From Methylobacterium sp. 10 (GTDB taxonomy: Bacteria; Pseudomonadota; Alphaproteobacteria; Rhizobiales; Beijerinckiaceae), in contig NZ_KI912577.1 in the NCBI RefSeq assembly GCF_000519085.1, forward strand, positions 746,501 to 810,500: a stretch of DNA of 64,000 nt, given 5' to 3'. Shown here piece after piece: positions 27,268-36,268 of the stretch. The position numbers and the translations under genes were made by a program. The notes under the pieces were generated by a model that worked only from the letters and a program-made list of their open reading frames with translations, had not been told where the DNA came from and did no database searches. Each line of letters starts with the position of its first letter. Within the stretch, counting starts at the first letter, position 1.

Positions 27268-28405
27268 GCATGCGCTCTCGCCCGACTACGCCGTGCGGGT
27301 CGCCTCGGTGCTGGGCAGCGCGTTCCTGACGACAGGCCCCGAAGGCGCGCGCGTCGAAGATCTGCTCCGGGACTTCTTCGCGGTGCCGCATGCCAAGCTC
27401 ACCTCGAGCTGGACGCAAGGGGCGGTGGCGACCCTCCTCGCCCTGGGGATCGGCCCCGGCGACGAGGTCATCGTGCCGGCCATGACCTTCGCGGCGACGG
27501 CCAACGTGGTGCGGCTCGTGGGCGCGACGCCGGTCTTCGTGGACAGCGACCCGAACACGCTCCTCATCGATCTCGCCCTGGCGGCGGCGGCCGTGACGGA
27601 GCGGACGCGGGCGATCATCCCGGTCCATCTCTACGGCCAGATGGTGGACATCCCGGCTCTGCGGGCGGCGATCCCGTCCGCGATCCGGATCATCGAGGAC
27701 GCGGCCCATTGCTTCGAGGGCAGCCGCAACGGGCGCCGGCCGGGGCAGGACGGCGATGCGGCGATCTTCTCCTTCTACGCCACGAAGAACGTGACCTGCG
27801 GCGAGGGCGGCGCCGTCGTCACCCGCGATCCGGTCCTCGCCCGGATTCTGGTCCAGACGGTGCTGCACGGGATGTCCGCCGGCGCGGCCCAGCGCTTCCA
27901 GGGCGGCACCTACAACCATTGGGACATCGACCGCCTCGGCACCAAGGCCAACCTGCCGGACCTGCTCGCCGTCCTGCTCGCCCCCCAGATCGAGCAGGTC
28001 GAGGTCCAGTGCGCCCGGCGCGAGGCGTTGAGCCGGCGCTACGAGGCCGCGCTCGCCGGGACCCCGTTCACCTGTCCGGCCATGGAGCCGGGCGTGGTCT
28101 CGGCGCGCCACCTGTTCCCGATCCACGTGCCCGACGGGCGGCGCGACGACATGCTCCGGGCGCTGGGCGAGGCCCGCATCGGCACGACGGTGAATTACCG
28201 CAGCGTGCCCACGCTGACCCTCTACCGCGACGTACCGGAAGCATCGTCCCTGCCCGTCGCCCGGGAATGGGGCGAGGGCACGCTCTCGTTGCCGCTCTTC
28301 CCGGACCTGCGCATCGACGAGCAGGACGAGGTGATCGAGACCGTGCTGGCCCAGGCCTCCGCGTTCTGGCCGAAGCCCGCCCTGAGGACCGCGACCGGAC
28401 GGTGA
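27248..28405 (+). CDS. DegT/DnrJ/EryC1/StrS sugar aminotransferase
   Basis: 385 residues, the usual length. PLP-dependent fold type I: the cofactor lysine is Lys180 in SFYATKNVTCGEGG, with EDAAHCFEG upstream and VPAMTFAATANVV in the N-terminal half. These enzymes transaminate 3- or 4-keto sugar nucleotides to amino sugars. The specific substrate cannot be told from sequence alone; the epimerase-like protein at 24776 may supply a keto-sugar. The start codon lies inside the end of the GT4 gene, 20 bases before its stop, with GGAGG just ahead. Confidence 0.9.
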   Translation: MAVPFYRHALSPDYAVRVASVLGSAFLTTGPEGARVEDLLRDFFAVPHAKLTSSWTQGAVATLLALGIGPGDEVIVPAMTFAATANVVRLVGATPVFVDSDPNTLLIDLALAAAAVTERTRAIIPVHLYGQMVDIPALRAAIPSAIRIIEDAAHCFEGSRNGRRPGQDGDAAIFSFYATKNVTCGEGGAVVTRDPVLARILVQTVLHGMSAGAAQRFQGGTYNHWDIDRLGTKANLPDLLAVLLAPQIEQVEVQCARREALSRRYEAALAGTPFTCPAMEPGVVSARHLFPIHVPDGRRDDMLRALGEARIGTTVNYRSVPTLTLYRDVPEASSLPVAREWGEGTLSLPLFPDLRIDEQDEVIETVLAQASAFWPKPALRTATGR

Positions 28406-28717
28406 GCAGGGGGCCGATGACGGGAGCCTCGCTCCCGCATCGCGCCTGCCGAGCACCGTTTCCCCCGTCATCCCGGATATCTACCTCATCCTGAGGCGCC
28501 GCGAAGCGGCCTCGAAGGGGGGCTCCAGGACTCGCTAGGCGAACTGGAGGACTCCTTCGAGGCCCTTTGCTTGCGCAAAGCGCACCTCAGGATGAGGCGA
28601 GCGGGTGGGAGGGTCCGTCACCGTGAGACAAGACCGACTTTTCCAAGTAGATCCGATGCACGACAGCCGCCCCGTATTTGCGCGGCGGCTGTCGTTCAAC
28701 GGATTGCCCCCGCTGGA
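28406..28717. other. Intergenic region between convergent genes
   Basis: 312 bases between the aminotransferase and ugd stops. The main content is the 114-bp palindromic element at 28484-28597; the remainder has no supported gene. Confidence 0.5.
28484..28597. repeat. 114-bp imperfect palindromic element, copy 2
   Basis: Same length, orientation and layout as the element at 24152-24265. The arms are better preserved: CCTCATCCTGAG at the left end and CTCAGGATGAGG at the right end are exact complements, with CCTCGAAGG/CCTTCGAGG and CTCCAG/CTGGAG inside. It lies between two convergent genes and could act as a bidirectional transcription barrier. Confidence 0.87.
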
Positions 28718-30109
28718 TTACCCCGCCGCAACCGCGAGTTCCGGCAGGACGGCGCCCTGCGGCTGGGTGAGCTCGATCCGTGGCGCCGGGCGCTCCGCCG
28801 TGACGCTGCGGCGGCCGATGCCCACGTGGCGGAAGCCCGCCTCCGTCGCGTCCGCCGCCGGGATGATGTTGCGGTAATCGACGAGGACCGGGCCGGCCAT
28901 GCGTGCCCGGAGACGGGCGAGGTCGAGGGTGCGGAACATGCTCCATTCCGTGACGATCGCCACGGCATGGGCGCCCGCCACGCAGGAATAGGGATCGGTG
29001 GCGTAGGCGATGTCCGGCATCAGGGTCCGGGCCTGGTCCATCCCTTGCGGATCGTAGGCGCGGATCTCGGCGCCCTCGTCCTCCAGGGCGGTGATGATCG
29101 AGGTGGCCGGCGCCTCGCGGACGTCGTCGGTATCCGCCTTGAAGGTCAGGCCGAGCACCGCGATGGTCAGCCCCCGGACGGAGCCGCCGCAGGCCTTGAT
29201 GAGGCGGCGCGCCATCAATCGCTTGCGCTGCTCGTTGGCGGCGGCCACCGTCTCGATGATGCGGGAGGGGACGCCGTAATCCTGCGCCGACTTGATCAGC
29301 GCCTGGATGTCCTTGGGAAAGCACGAGCCGCCGAAGCCCGGGCCGGGCTGGAGGAACTGCGCGCCGATCCGCCGGTCGAGGCCGATCCCGTAGGCGACGC
29401 CCGCTACATCGGCGTCCGCCCGCTCGCAGAGATCGGCCATCTCGTTGACGAAGCCGATCTTCATGGCGAGGAAGGCGTTGGCGGCGTATTTCACCAGCTC
29501 GGCGGTGCGCCGGGTGGTGAAGAACAGGGGCACCGCGGCCTCCGCCAGGGGCCGGTAGAGGTTGGTCATGATCGCCCGCGCCCGCTCGTCCTGGGTGCCG
29601 ATGACGATCCGGTCGGGATGCTGGAAATCCGCGATGGCCGCGCCCTCGCGCAGGAACTCCGGGTTCGAGACGACGGCGAAGGCCCCCTGGGGCTGGACGA
29701 CGCGCATGATGTGCTCGACCCGGTCCCCCGTCCCTACCGGGACGGTCGATTTCGTCACCACCACGGTATAGCCCTGGATCGCCCCGGCGATGTCGCGGCA
29801 ACAGGCGAAGACGTGGGCGAGGTCGGCATGGCCGTCACCGCGCCGGGCGGGCGTGCCGACGGCGATGAACACCACCTCCGCGTCGCGGACCGCCGCCGCG
29901 AGGTCGGTGCCGAAGGTCAGGCGGCCGGCCGCGACGTTGTCGGCGACGAGGGCATCGAGATGCGGCTCGTAGATCGGCATCCGGCCGGCGCACAGGGCGG
30001 CGATCCGCTGAGGGTCCTTGTCCACGCAATGCACATGGTGCCCAAATTGGGCAAAGCACGCCCCGGATACGAGCCCGACATATCCGACGCCGATGACCGC
30101 CACCCGCAT
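28718..30109 (-). CDS. ugd: UDP-glucose 6-dehydrogenase
   Basis: 463 residues. The N-terminal NAD domain opens with MRVAVIGVGYVGLVSG; TKSTVPVGTGD and NPEFLREG follow, then the catalytic cysteine near 260 in GFGGSCFPKD, and a C-terminal UDP-binding domain with LGLTFKADTDDVREAP. It oxidises UDP-glucose to UDP-glucuronate, the substrate of the UXS enzyme at the left edge and a likely polysaccharide precursor. ATG 30109 was chosen because GGAGG lies upstream and the family starts here; the open frame beyond it encodes only a tandem repeat. It is transcribed leftward, divergent from the GME-like gene. Confidence 0.95.
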   Translation of the reverse strand: MRVAVIGVGYVGLVSGACFAQFGHHVHCVDKDPQRIAALCAGRMPIYEPHLDALVADNVAAGRLTFGTDLAAAVRDAEVVFIAVGTPARRGDGHADLAHVFACCRDIAGAIQGYTVVVTKSTVPVGTGDRVEHIMRVVQPQGAFAVVSNPEFLREGAAIADFQHPDRIVIGTQDERARAIMTNLYRPLAEAAVPLFFTTRRTAELVKYAANAFLAMKIGFVNEMADLCERADADVAGVAYGIGLDRRIGAQFLQPGPGFGGSCFPKDIQALIKSAQDYGVPSRIIETVAAANEQRKRLMARRLIKACGGSVRGLTIAVLGLTFKADTDDVREAPATSIITALEDEGAEIRAYDPQGMDQARTLMPDIAYATDPYSCVAGAHAVAIVTEWSMFRTLDLARLRARMAGPVLVDYRNIIPAADATEAGFRHVGIGRRSVTAERPAPRIELTQPQGAVLPELAVAAG

Positions 30110-30576
30110 TCCAGCCTCCATGGATCGTTCAGATGAGATGGATCGTTCAGATGAGCGAAGGCGGTCGCTTGTGTCGAACAGCAACCTCCGCGAGCGACAA
30201 CCTTAGAATATCATCCTGTCCCGGAGAACATCTCTTCCGAGTGGGCATCGCATAGTCCGAAAGCTACGTGACCGACGCGAATTATTCGCGTTGAACAGTC
30301 GTTCCAGCATTCCTGCACCCCGATTCGGTAGCCCGACAGGATCCGCGTGGGACGGGATTCGGGGAATCCGGACGATGCGGATGGCTTTCGCGCCCCAGTG
30401 CCCATGACCCAAGGCCGCCAAGTCGGCCTCGCCCCCGCCAAGTTCGGCTCGTCCGGCGCAAGGGGGCTATACGCGGCGGGCCGAACGCTTTCGATCTAAC
30501 TCTCAAGTTTCCTACCAATACAGTCGACGATCATGCAGTCCTTCTGGCGGCACGCATTGAATAAGGGCTGTCTGTC
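30110..30576. other. Divergent intergenic region between ugd and the GME-like gene
   Basis: 467 bases. Next to ugd lies the 18-bp tandem repeat (30120-30155). A small inverted repeat ACGCGAA (30275-30281)/TTCGCGT (30285-30291) is a possible operator. No gene is supported. Confidence 0.4.
30120..30155. repeat. Perfect 18-bp tandem duplication in the ugd leader
   Basis: ATGGATCGTTCAGATGAG is repeated twice with no mismatch, immediately upstream of the ugd ribosome site. Being two units of 18, it keeps frame with ugd, so an upstream start would add a duplicated SSERS-type peptide. Confidence 0.8.
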
Positions 30577-31563
30577 ATGAAAAAGATACTTGTGACCGGG
30601 GCCGGTGGGTTCATCGGACACCATCTCGTCAAAAGCCTCGTCAGCAAGGGCTATTGGGTCCGCGGGGCCGACATCAAGCTCCCGCAATACGAGGCCTCGG
30701 CCGCGCACGACTTCCTGCAGGTCGATCTTCGCATGCGTGACAATTGCGCCATCGCCGTCAAGGACATGGACGAGGTCTATCACCTCGCGGCCGACATGGG
30801 CGGCATCGGCTTCATCAGCGGCTCGCATGCCGAGATCACCCTCAACAACACCCTGATCAGCGCGCATATGATCGAGGCCGCGCGCGACAGCAGCCTGGAG
30901 AAGTTCCTCTTCTCCTCCTCGGCCTGCGTCTATCCCCAGCACCTCCAGCTCTCGCCCGACGTCACCCCCCTCGCCGAGGACGTCGCCTGGCCGGCCCAGC
31001 CGGAGGAAGGCTACGGGCTCGAGAAGATCTACATGGAGAAGATGTGCCAATACATGACCGAGGATTGGAAGATCCCGACCCGGTCCGTGCGGTTCCACAA
31101 TGTCTATGGTCCGCTCGGCACCTATGACGGCGGCCGGGAGAAGGCGCCCGCCGCGATCTCGCGCAAGGTGGTGCTCTGCCCCGACGGCGGCGAGATCGAG
31201 GTCTGGGGCGACGGTCTTCAGACCCGCTCCTTCATGTATATCGACGATTGCGTCGAGGGCCTGTACCGGCTGATGGGCGCCGATTACTCGGCCCCGATCA
31301 ATCTCGGCACCGACGAGATGATCAGCATCAACGATCTTGTCGACATCGCGGCGGAGATCGCGGGCAAGACGATCACCAAGCGCCATGACCTGACGAAGCC
31401 CCAGGGCGTGCGCGGGCGCAACAGCGACAACGGCCTGATCCGCAAGGTCCTCAATTGGGAACCCACGATCATGATCCGCGAGGGGCTCGTGCCGACCTAT
31501 CGCTGGATCGAGGAAGAGATCGCCCAGGCCCATCCGGTCCGGCATTCTGTCGCCGCCGAGTAA
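30577..31563 (+). CDS. GDP-mannose 3,5-epimerase-like SDR
   Basis: 328 residues. NAD motif GAGGFIGHHL; HLAADMGGIGFI, SSSACVYP, the catalytic YGLEK (Tyr near 147, Lys near 151), and HNVYGPLGTYDGGREKAPAA are hallmarks shared with GDP-mannose 3,5-epimerases, which make GDP-L-galactose and GDP-L-gulose. In a bacterial polysaccharide locus this would supply an L-sugar donor. Related NAD-dependent epimerases with other substrates cannot be excluded. It heads a rightward run with a GT4 transferase and the polymerase. Confidence 0.85.
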   Translation: MKKILVTGAGGFIGHHLVKSLVSKGYWVRGADIKLPQYEASAAHDFLQVDLRMRDNCAIAVKDMDEVYHLAADMGGIGFISGSHAEITLNNTLISAHMIEAARDSSLEKFLFSSSACVYPQHLQLSPDVTPLAEDVAWPAQPEEGYGLEKIYMEKMCQYMTEDWKIPTRSVRFHNVYGPLGTYDGGREKAPAAISRKVVLCPDGGEIEVWGDGLQTRSFMYIDDCVEGLYRLMGADYSAPINLGTDEMISINDLVDIAAEIAGKTITKRHDLTKPQGVRGRNSDNGLIRKVLNWEPTIMIREGLVPTYRWIEEEIAQAHPVRHSVAAE

Positions 31564-31712
31564 CGGCGCGCCCGTCGGCGCCTCGGACGAGACGCCTGCA
31601 CCCGTGCCCGGCGCCGCATCCGCTTTCCCCTTCATGGAGGCGGCTGCGGCCTCGCGCCGCCACGGGATGACGACGCAGCAGCAGTCACAGCAACGACCGT
31701 GAGGCGATCCGG

Positions 31713-32888
31713 ATGTCGAAGCGCGTATTGATCGTCCACAACGAGTACCAGTTCCATGGCGGCGAGGATTCCGTCGTGGCCCAGGAGATCGGCGCCCTCG
31801 AACGGGCCGGGTGCGACGTCCGGCTCTTCACCTTGAGCAACACATCCATCGTCACGCCGATCGACCGCCTGCGCGCAGCGTTCCAGTCGGTGAATTCGCC
31901 CAAGAACATCGGCCTCGTCCTGAAGGAGGTCGATGATTTCCGGCCGGACGTGGTCCACGTGCACAATTACTTCCCGCTGATCTCGCCGATGGTGCATGTG
32001 GCCGTCCGCAAGACGGGAACACCGACGATCCAGACGCTCCACAATTACCGGATCATCTGCGCCAATGCGATGCTGACGCGAAACGGCGCGCCCTGTGAGG
32101 TCTGCGTCGGCGGCTCCGCCTACAATGCGGTGCTGCACCGGTGCTACCGGGATTCCCGGCTCGGATCGCTGGCGGTGGCGCGATCGATCCAGCATCACAA
32201 GCAGATCGGCACCTGGGCGAACCATGTGGATCGCTTCATCGCCCTCACCGAATTCGAACGCGGGCGGTTCATCGCGGCAGGCCTGCCCGGCGGCCGCATC
32301 GCCGTGAAGGCGAACGGGCTCGCCGATCCCGGCCCGGTCGGGGCCGGCGAGCGGGAAGGATTGCTGTTCGTGGGGCGTCTCACCAGCGAGAAGGGCATCG
32401 AGACGCTGATCGCGGCAGCGAAGATCGCCGGCCGCAGGGTCACGGTCGTCGGCACGGGGCCGCTGGCGGACCAGGTCGCCGCCTCGCCCGATCTCGACTA
32501 CCGGGGCCAGGTCACCCCCGCGCAGGTCCGCGCGGCGATGAGCGAGGCCAGGGCCCTGATCGTCCCCTCGCTCTGGTACGAGGGATTGCCGATGGTGGTG
32601 GTCGAGGCCTTCGCCATGGGCCTGCCGGTGATCGCGTCGCGGATCGGCTCTCTCGCCGAGATCGTTTCGGATGACGTGACCGGCCTGCATTCCGCCCCGG
32701 GCGACGCCGCCGACCTCGCCCGCGCCATGACGCGGATCCTGACGGACCGCGCCGCCTCCGAGCGCATGAGCCGGGCGGCACGGTCGAAATACGAATCGTG
32801 CTGGAGCGAGACCGTCACAACGAACCAGCTCCTGGGGATCTACGCCGAGGCGATGGGATCGCACCGGACGATGCCGATCGCGGTCTAG
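31713..32888 (+). CDS. GT4-family glycosyltransferase
   Basis: 391 residues. The N-terminal GT-B half begins KRVLIVHNEYQFHGGEDSVV and contains VVHVHNYFPLISP and TLHNYRIIC; the cysteine-containing segment CEVCVGGSAYNAVLHRCY is typical of this subfamily. The C-terminal half has FVGRLTSEKGIETLI and the donor site SLWYEGLPMVVVEAFAMGLPV. It is predicted to add a hexose or deoxyhexose to the growing repeat unit. It lies between the GME-like and polymerase genes on the same strand, about 150 bases after the former and about 50 before the latter. Confidence 0.9.
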   Translation: MSKRVLIVHNEYQFHGGEDSVVAQEIGALERAGCDVRLFTLSNTSIVTPIDRLRAAFQSVNSPKNIGLVLKEVDDFRPDVVHVHNYFPLISPMVHVAVRKTGTPTIQTLHNYRIICANAMLTRNGAPCEVCVGGSAYNAVLHRCYRDSRLGSLAVARSIQHHKQIGTWANHVDRFIALTEFERGRFIAAGLPGGRIAVKANGLADPGPVGAGEREGLLFVGRLTSEKGIETLIAAAKIAGRRVTVVGTGPLADQVAASPDLDYRGQVTPAQVRAAMSEARALIVPSLWYEGLPMVVVEAFAMGLPVIASRIGSLAEIVSDDVTGLHSAPGDAADLARAMTRILTDRAASERMSRAARSKYESCWSETVTTNQLLGIYAEAMGSHRTMPIAV

Positions 32889-32936
32889 GAGCCGTATCCG
32901 GTCGCCGCCCCGGCCCCGTCGAATGAGGTCGCCCGC

Positions 32937-34262
32937 GTGATCCAGTCCCGCCTCGACACCGCCCTTCCCCTCGGCCGGTCCGCCGACGACTTCAACGAGC
33001 GCTACTCCCGGGCCCTCGTCATCGTGCTCCTGGGCTACGCCATCCTGGGCAAGACCTTCGCCTATCTGGGCATCCCGCCGCTCTTCGTCGGCGAGATGGC
33101 CCTGGCCGGAGGGCTCATCGCCCTGCTGCGGTCGGGATGCTGGCTCGCCGTCCTGGCGACGCCGGCGAGCCGCATGCTCATCGTCCTGATGGGCTGGGTA
33201 ATCTACCGGACCGTGCCGTATGTGGGCCCCTACGGGATGGACGCCCCCCGCGACAGCGTGCTGGCCCTCTACGGCCTGTTCGCCCTGATCGTCGTCGCCC
33301 TGCTGCTGGAGGAGCCCGGCCGGTTCTGGCGGGCCATCGACACCTATGGCCGGTTCGCGCGGTTCTATGCCCTGGCCGGCGGCATCGTGTACGGCCTGAG
33401 TTCGGCGTTCCTGAAGATCCCGGGCACCGAGATCCAGATCCCCAGCGTCCGGGCCGGCGAGGCCGCCAGCCACCTCGCGGCCATCGCCGTCTTCGTCATG
33501 CTCGGGCTCGGCCGCTTCTCGCGGCTCTGGATCGCGGTGCTGATGGCGAGCATGATCGTCGTCACGTCGAGCCGCGGCGCCATGCTGACCTGCCTCGTGC
33601 CGGTGGTGGTTGCGGCCATAGCCGGGCGCCGGCTGCGGCAGTTCATGCCCATCGTCCTGGTCTTCCTCGTCGCCGCGATCATCGCGACGGTGTTCGATCT
33701 CAGCATCCAGCTCCCCGGCAACGAGCGGGCGACCGGACCCAAGCAGCTCGTCGAGGGCCTGAAGAGCGTGGTCGGCGTCAGCGAGACCTCGAATTTCGAG
33801 GCCACCAAGGAGTTCCGCCTGCGCTGGTGGGCGACGATCCAGGACTACACCCTGCGCGGGCCGTATTTCTGGACGGGCAAGGGCTTCGGCGTGAACATCG
33901 CCCTCGAGGACGGCTACAAGCAATGGGTGACGGCCGACGCGGTGCTGCGCAGCCCTCACAACGTGAACATGACCTATCTGGCGCGGTCGGGCGTCCCCGG
34001 CCTCGTGTTGTGGCTCGGCGTCCTGGCGACCTGGTTCACGATGCTGCTCCACAGCCTGCTCTGGGCCCGCCGGCGCGGAGAGGAGCACTGGGCCAAGCTG
34101 TTCATCTGGATCGCCTGCTACGGCCTCGGCATGTTCGTGGACGCGTGTTTCGACGTGGCGCTCGAAGGACCGATGCTGGGCATCTGGTTCTGGTGCGTCT
34201 TCGGTTTCGGCATCGGTGCCAGCATGATCTTCCGCTCCCCTCTCGGGCGCAACGTACAATAG
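32937..34262 (+). CDS. O-antigen ligase/polymerase-type membrane protein (Wzy-like)
   Basis: 441 residues, about ten hydrophobic helices, with a long periplasmic loop in the second half (about 245-345) followed by helices near 350-430. This is the topology of Wzy polymerases and WaaL ligases. Motif-like parts include SSRGAMLTCLVPVVV, and RSPHNVNMTYLARSGVPGLVLW, which fits the H-N-x-x-L-x-x-x-x-x-G region seen in the family. It probably links repeat units into polymer in the periplasm. It starts with GTG at 32937 behind GAGGT. It closes the rightward operon. Confidence 0.82.
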   Translation: MIQSRLDTALPLGRSADDFNERYSRALVIVLLGYAILGKTFAYLGIPPLFVGEMALAGGLIALLRSGCWLAVLATPASRMLIVLMGWVIYRTVPYVGPYGMDAPRDSVLALYGLFALIVVALLLEEPGRFWRAIDTYGRFARFYALAGGIVYGLSSAFLKIPGTEIQIPSVRAGEAASHLAAIAVFVMLGLGRFSRLWIAVLMASMIVVTSSRGAMLTCLVPVVVAAIAGRRLRQFMPIVLVFLVAAIIATVFDLSIQLPGNERATGPKQLVEGLKSVVGVSETSNFEATKEFRLRWWATIQDYTLRGPYFWTGKGFGVNIALEDGYKQWVTADAVLRSPHNVNMTYLARSGVPGLVLWLGVLATWFTMLLHSLLWARRRGEEHWAKLFIWIACYGLGMFVDACFDVALEGPMLGIWFWCVFGFGIGASMIFRSPLGRNVQ

Positions 34263-34866
34263 AAGGTCGCCGGACGCGCAATTAGAGCTCTGCCCGTGCC
34301 GTCGATGGTCGTCGCCGTGCTTCGATCATCGACAGTCTTCGATAGAATTCGATCTAAGTAGTCATACCACGGCACAGATTCCGACAAGGTCTCGCTGATC
34401 CAGGCTGTGCGGGGCCTCGTTGCCGGCGCGCACCCACCGGGGCACGTCGAGGTTTCGATCTGCGAGTAAGAGCGCCGCAAGGGGCGAATCTATCCGAAAC
34501 GGATGCTTTGCCGGACTCCGGCGACATCGGGCTACACCGATTTCGACGACACGAATGCCATGAATTAGAGTTCCCATTTTTGCTTGTGACGCTCGATATT
34601 GTCGTGTTAGCTGACTGCAGCGAAATTCAATATTCGAAAGGGGCGCCGAGGGGTCGGTAGATTTATTAACATATAATAATAATTGCGAACATTCAAATTC
34701 GCTTCGGCTGATACGGACGGTTATTTCAGACTTGCTGAAATACGAGTGAGTTTTGCCTCTTCGGCGCAAGGACGACCCTGCCAATCGAGCGGCGGCCAGA
34801 TCCGTCACTGTCGGCAGAATGTTGCCAATGCCAGCGATTTCCCAAATCCAAATTGGAGTAAGTCAG
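34263..34866 (+). other. Intergenic region with A+T-rich promoter-like section
   Basis: About 600 bases between the polymerase and the second LuxR-type gene. Positions 34600-34700 are strongly A+T-rich, with TTATTAACATATAATAATAA around 34662-34682, and probably hold the regulator's promoter. No gene is supported in the interval. Confidence 0.4.
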
Positions 34867-35652
34867 ATGCCAGTCAGTGCCACAGCTGCCTCAGAACCTC
34901 CCAAATCCGATTTCATTCCCAGCATCATCGGCAGACCGGACGATCGGATGCCTTCCCTTGCAAGCATACCCGCCATCATTATTGGGCCGCGGGGCCTGGA
35001 GCGCGACGGACTCGTCGGAATTTTGAACCAGAACGGATATTCGATCCTCGATTCCATCGATAACATCTCCGACATGAGCCCCGGACACCTGCCGGCCCTG
35101 ATCATCCTCACGGAGTTCGGCCAGGAGCAGATCGAGGCGGCGCTGGTTCCGGTGGTGCAATCCCACTTTCCCCTGGCCCGCATCGTCGCCTTGACGGCCG
35201 AGACCGATCCGGCGGTGCCGCGGTACCTGCTTCAGATGGGCATCCAGGCCTGCCTCAACCGGAGCGCGCAGCCGATCGCGCTGATCCGATCGCTGAACGT
35301 GGTGATGGGCGGCAACATCGTGATCTCCATCGGCGCCGCGTCTCACCTGACCGGCGGGGCGTACGGCTTCCCGAAACCGTCCCTCATGACGTTTCCGAAG
35401 ACCGCCGACGGGTCCACGGCGACGGCCTCGGATCTCTCCAACCGCGAGATCGAGGTTCTGGCCTGCCTGGCCACAGGGCATTCGAACAAGTCCATCGCCC
35501 GGGAATTGCGGATCTCCGAGGCGACCGTGAAGATCCACGTGAAGAACGTGCTGAGAAAGATCAACGTCAGCAACCGGACGCAGGCCGCGGTCTGGGTCTC
35601 GAAGCACGGAACGCCGAAGGTCGGCGCCCGGCGCAACGGGCGGGCCGCGTGA
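34867..35652 (+). CDS. LuxR-family regulator with degenerate receiver domain (second paralogue)
   Basis: 261 residues from ATG 34867 with GGAG nine bases upstream. The N-terminal half resembles a receiver (AIIIGPRGLERDGLVGIL at its start), but the phospho-acceptor strand reads LIILTEFG with no Asp at the expected place. The C-terminal LuxR helix-turn-helix (about 185-245) has LSNREIEVLACLATGHSNKSI and ends INVSNRTQAAVW, very close to the paralogue at 23196-23999. Upstream in-frame ATGs (34753, 34822, 34831) would add residues without family likeness. Confidence 0.82.
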   Translation: MPVSATAASEPPKSDFIPSIIGRPDDRMPSLASIPAIIIGPRGLERDGLVGILNQNGYSILDSIDNISDMSPGHLPALIILTEFGQEQIEAALVPVVQSHFPLARIVALTAETDPAVPRYLLQMGIQACLNRSAQPIALIRSLNVVMGGNIVISIGAASHLTGGAYGFPKPSLMTFPKTADGSTATASDLSNREIEVLACLATGHSNKSIARELRISEATVKIHVKNVLRKINVSNRTQAAVWVSKHGTPKVGARRNGRAA

Positions 35653-35660
35653 GCTGAACC

Positions 35661-35692
35661 GGCGGCGCGTCCGATGAGGGCGCGCCGCCTTA
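35661..35692 (+). terminator. Hairpin after the second LuxR-type gene
   Basis: Perfect 9-base arms GGCGGCGCG (35661-35669) and CGCGCCGCC (35681-35689), followed by only two T residues, 8 bases after the stop codon. The position fits a terminator but the T-tract is nearly absent. Confidence 0.45.
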
Positions 35693-35757
35693 GAGCTGCG
35701 CCCGACCACGTTGTGTCGGGGCACATCTCTGGGCCTTTGTCGTGCCGCGCTCTTCTT

Positions 35758-35782
35758 CGCCGAACCGGTATCCACTTCGGCG
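35758..35782. repeat. AACCGGT-core palindromic repeat, copy C
   Basis: CGCCGAA (35758-35764) and TTCGGCG (35776-35782) flank CCGGTATCCAC. The core matches the other copies near 25.9, 39.5 and 57.1 kb. It lies just past the yjbQ stop codon. Confidence 0.7.
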
Positions 35783-35791
35783 CAGAGCGCT

Positions 35792-36268
35792 CTACGCCCC
35801 GGCGACGTGCAGGACGATGTCGCGCCGATGCGGCCGGTCGCGATGCTCGATCAGATAGATGCCCTGCCACGTGCCGAGGACGAGCCGCCCGTCGGTGACG
35901 GGGATCGTGAGCCCCGAATCCGTCAGGAGGGTGCGGATATGCGCCGGCATGTCGTCGGGGCCTTCCGCCGAATGGATGTACCCGCCACCGGGGAGGCGCG
36001 GGGCGAGGCCGTCCAGCGCCGTCATCAGGTCGCTCCGCACATCCGGGTCGGCATTTTCCTGGATCGTCAGGGAGGCCGAGGTGTGCCGGCAGAACAGGGT
36101 GAGCAGGCCCTGCCCGATGCCGCTGCGCCGCAGGAAATCGGCCACGGACGCGGTGATGTCCGTGAATCCCTGCCCCGGCGTCGAGACGGTGAATCGGGCG
36201 CTCGCCTGGCGCCGGATCTCGCCCTCCTGAAAGCCTTCGATCCCGCCGATCCTGCCCGAACCTCTCAT
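35792..36268 (-). CDS. yjbQ: YjbQ/UPF0047 family protein
   Basis: 158 residues covering the whole YjbQ fold. GQGFTDITASVADFLRRSGIGQGLLTLF leads into CRHTSASLTIQENADPDV, the conserved family core, then HSAEGPDDMPAHIR and LGTWQGIYLIEHRD. Members have weak thiamin-phosphate synthase activity in some species, but their physiological role is unsettled. The start ATG overlaps the ligase stop (ATGA), so it is translationally coupled to the ligase gene. Confidence 0.93.
   Translation of the reverse strand: MRGSGRIGGIEGFQEGEIRRQASARFTVSTPGQGFTDITASVADFLRRSGIGQGLLTLFCRHTSASLTIQENADPDVRSDLMTALDGLAPRLPGGGYIHSAEGPDDMPAHIRTLLTDSGLTIPVTDGRLVLGTWQGIYLIEHRDRPHRRDIVLHVAGA

Noticed and set aside
28571-30136. 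A 521-codon plus-strand frame over ugd
   Set aside because: Antisense shadow: ugd on the minus strand has every family motif and a ribosome site.
31632-34259. An 875-codon minus-strand frame over the GT4 and polymerase genes
   Set aside because: The low-complexity translation, and the fact that it spans two clear plus-strand genes, mark it as a shadow.
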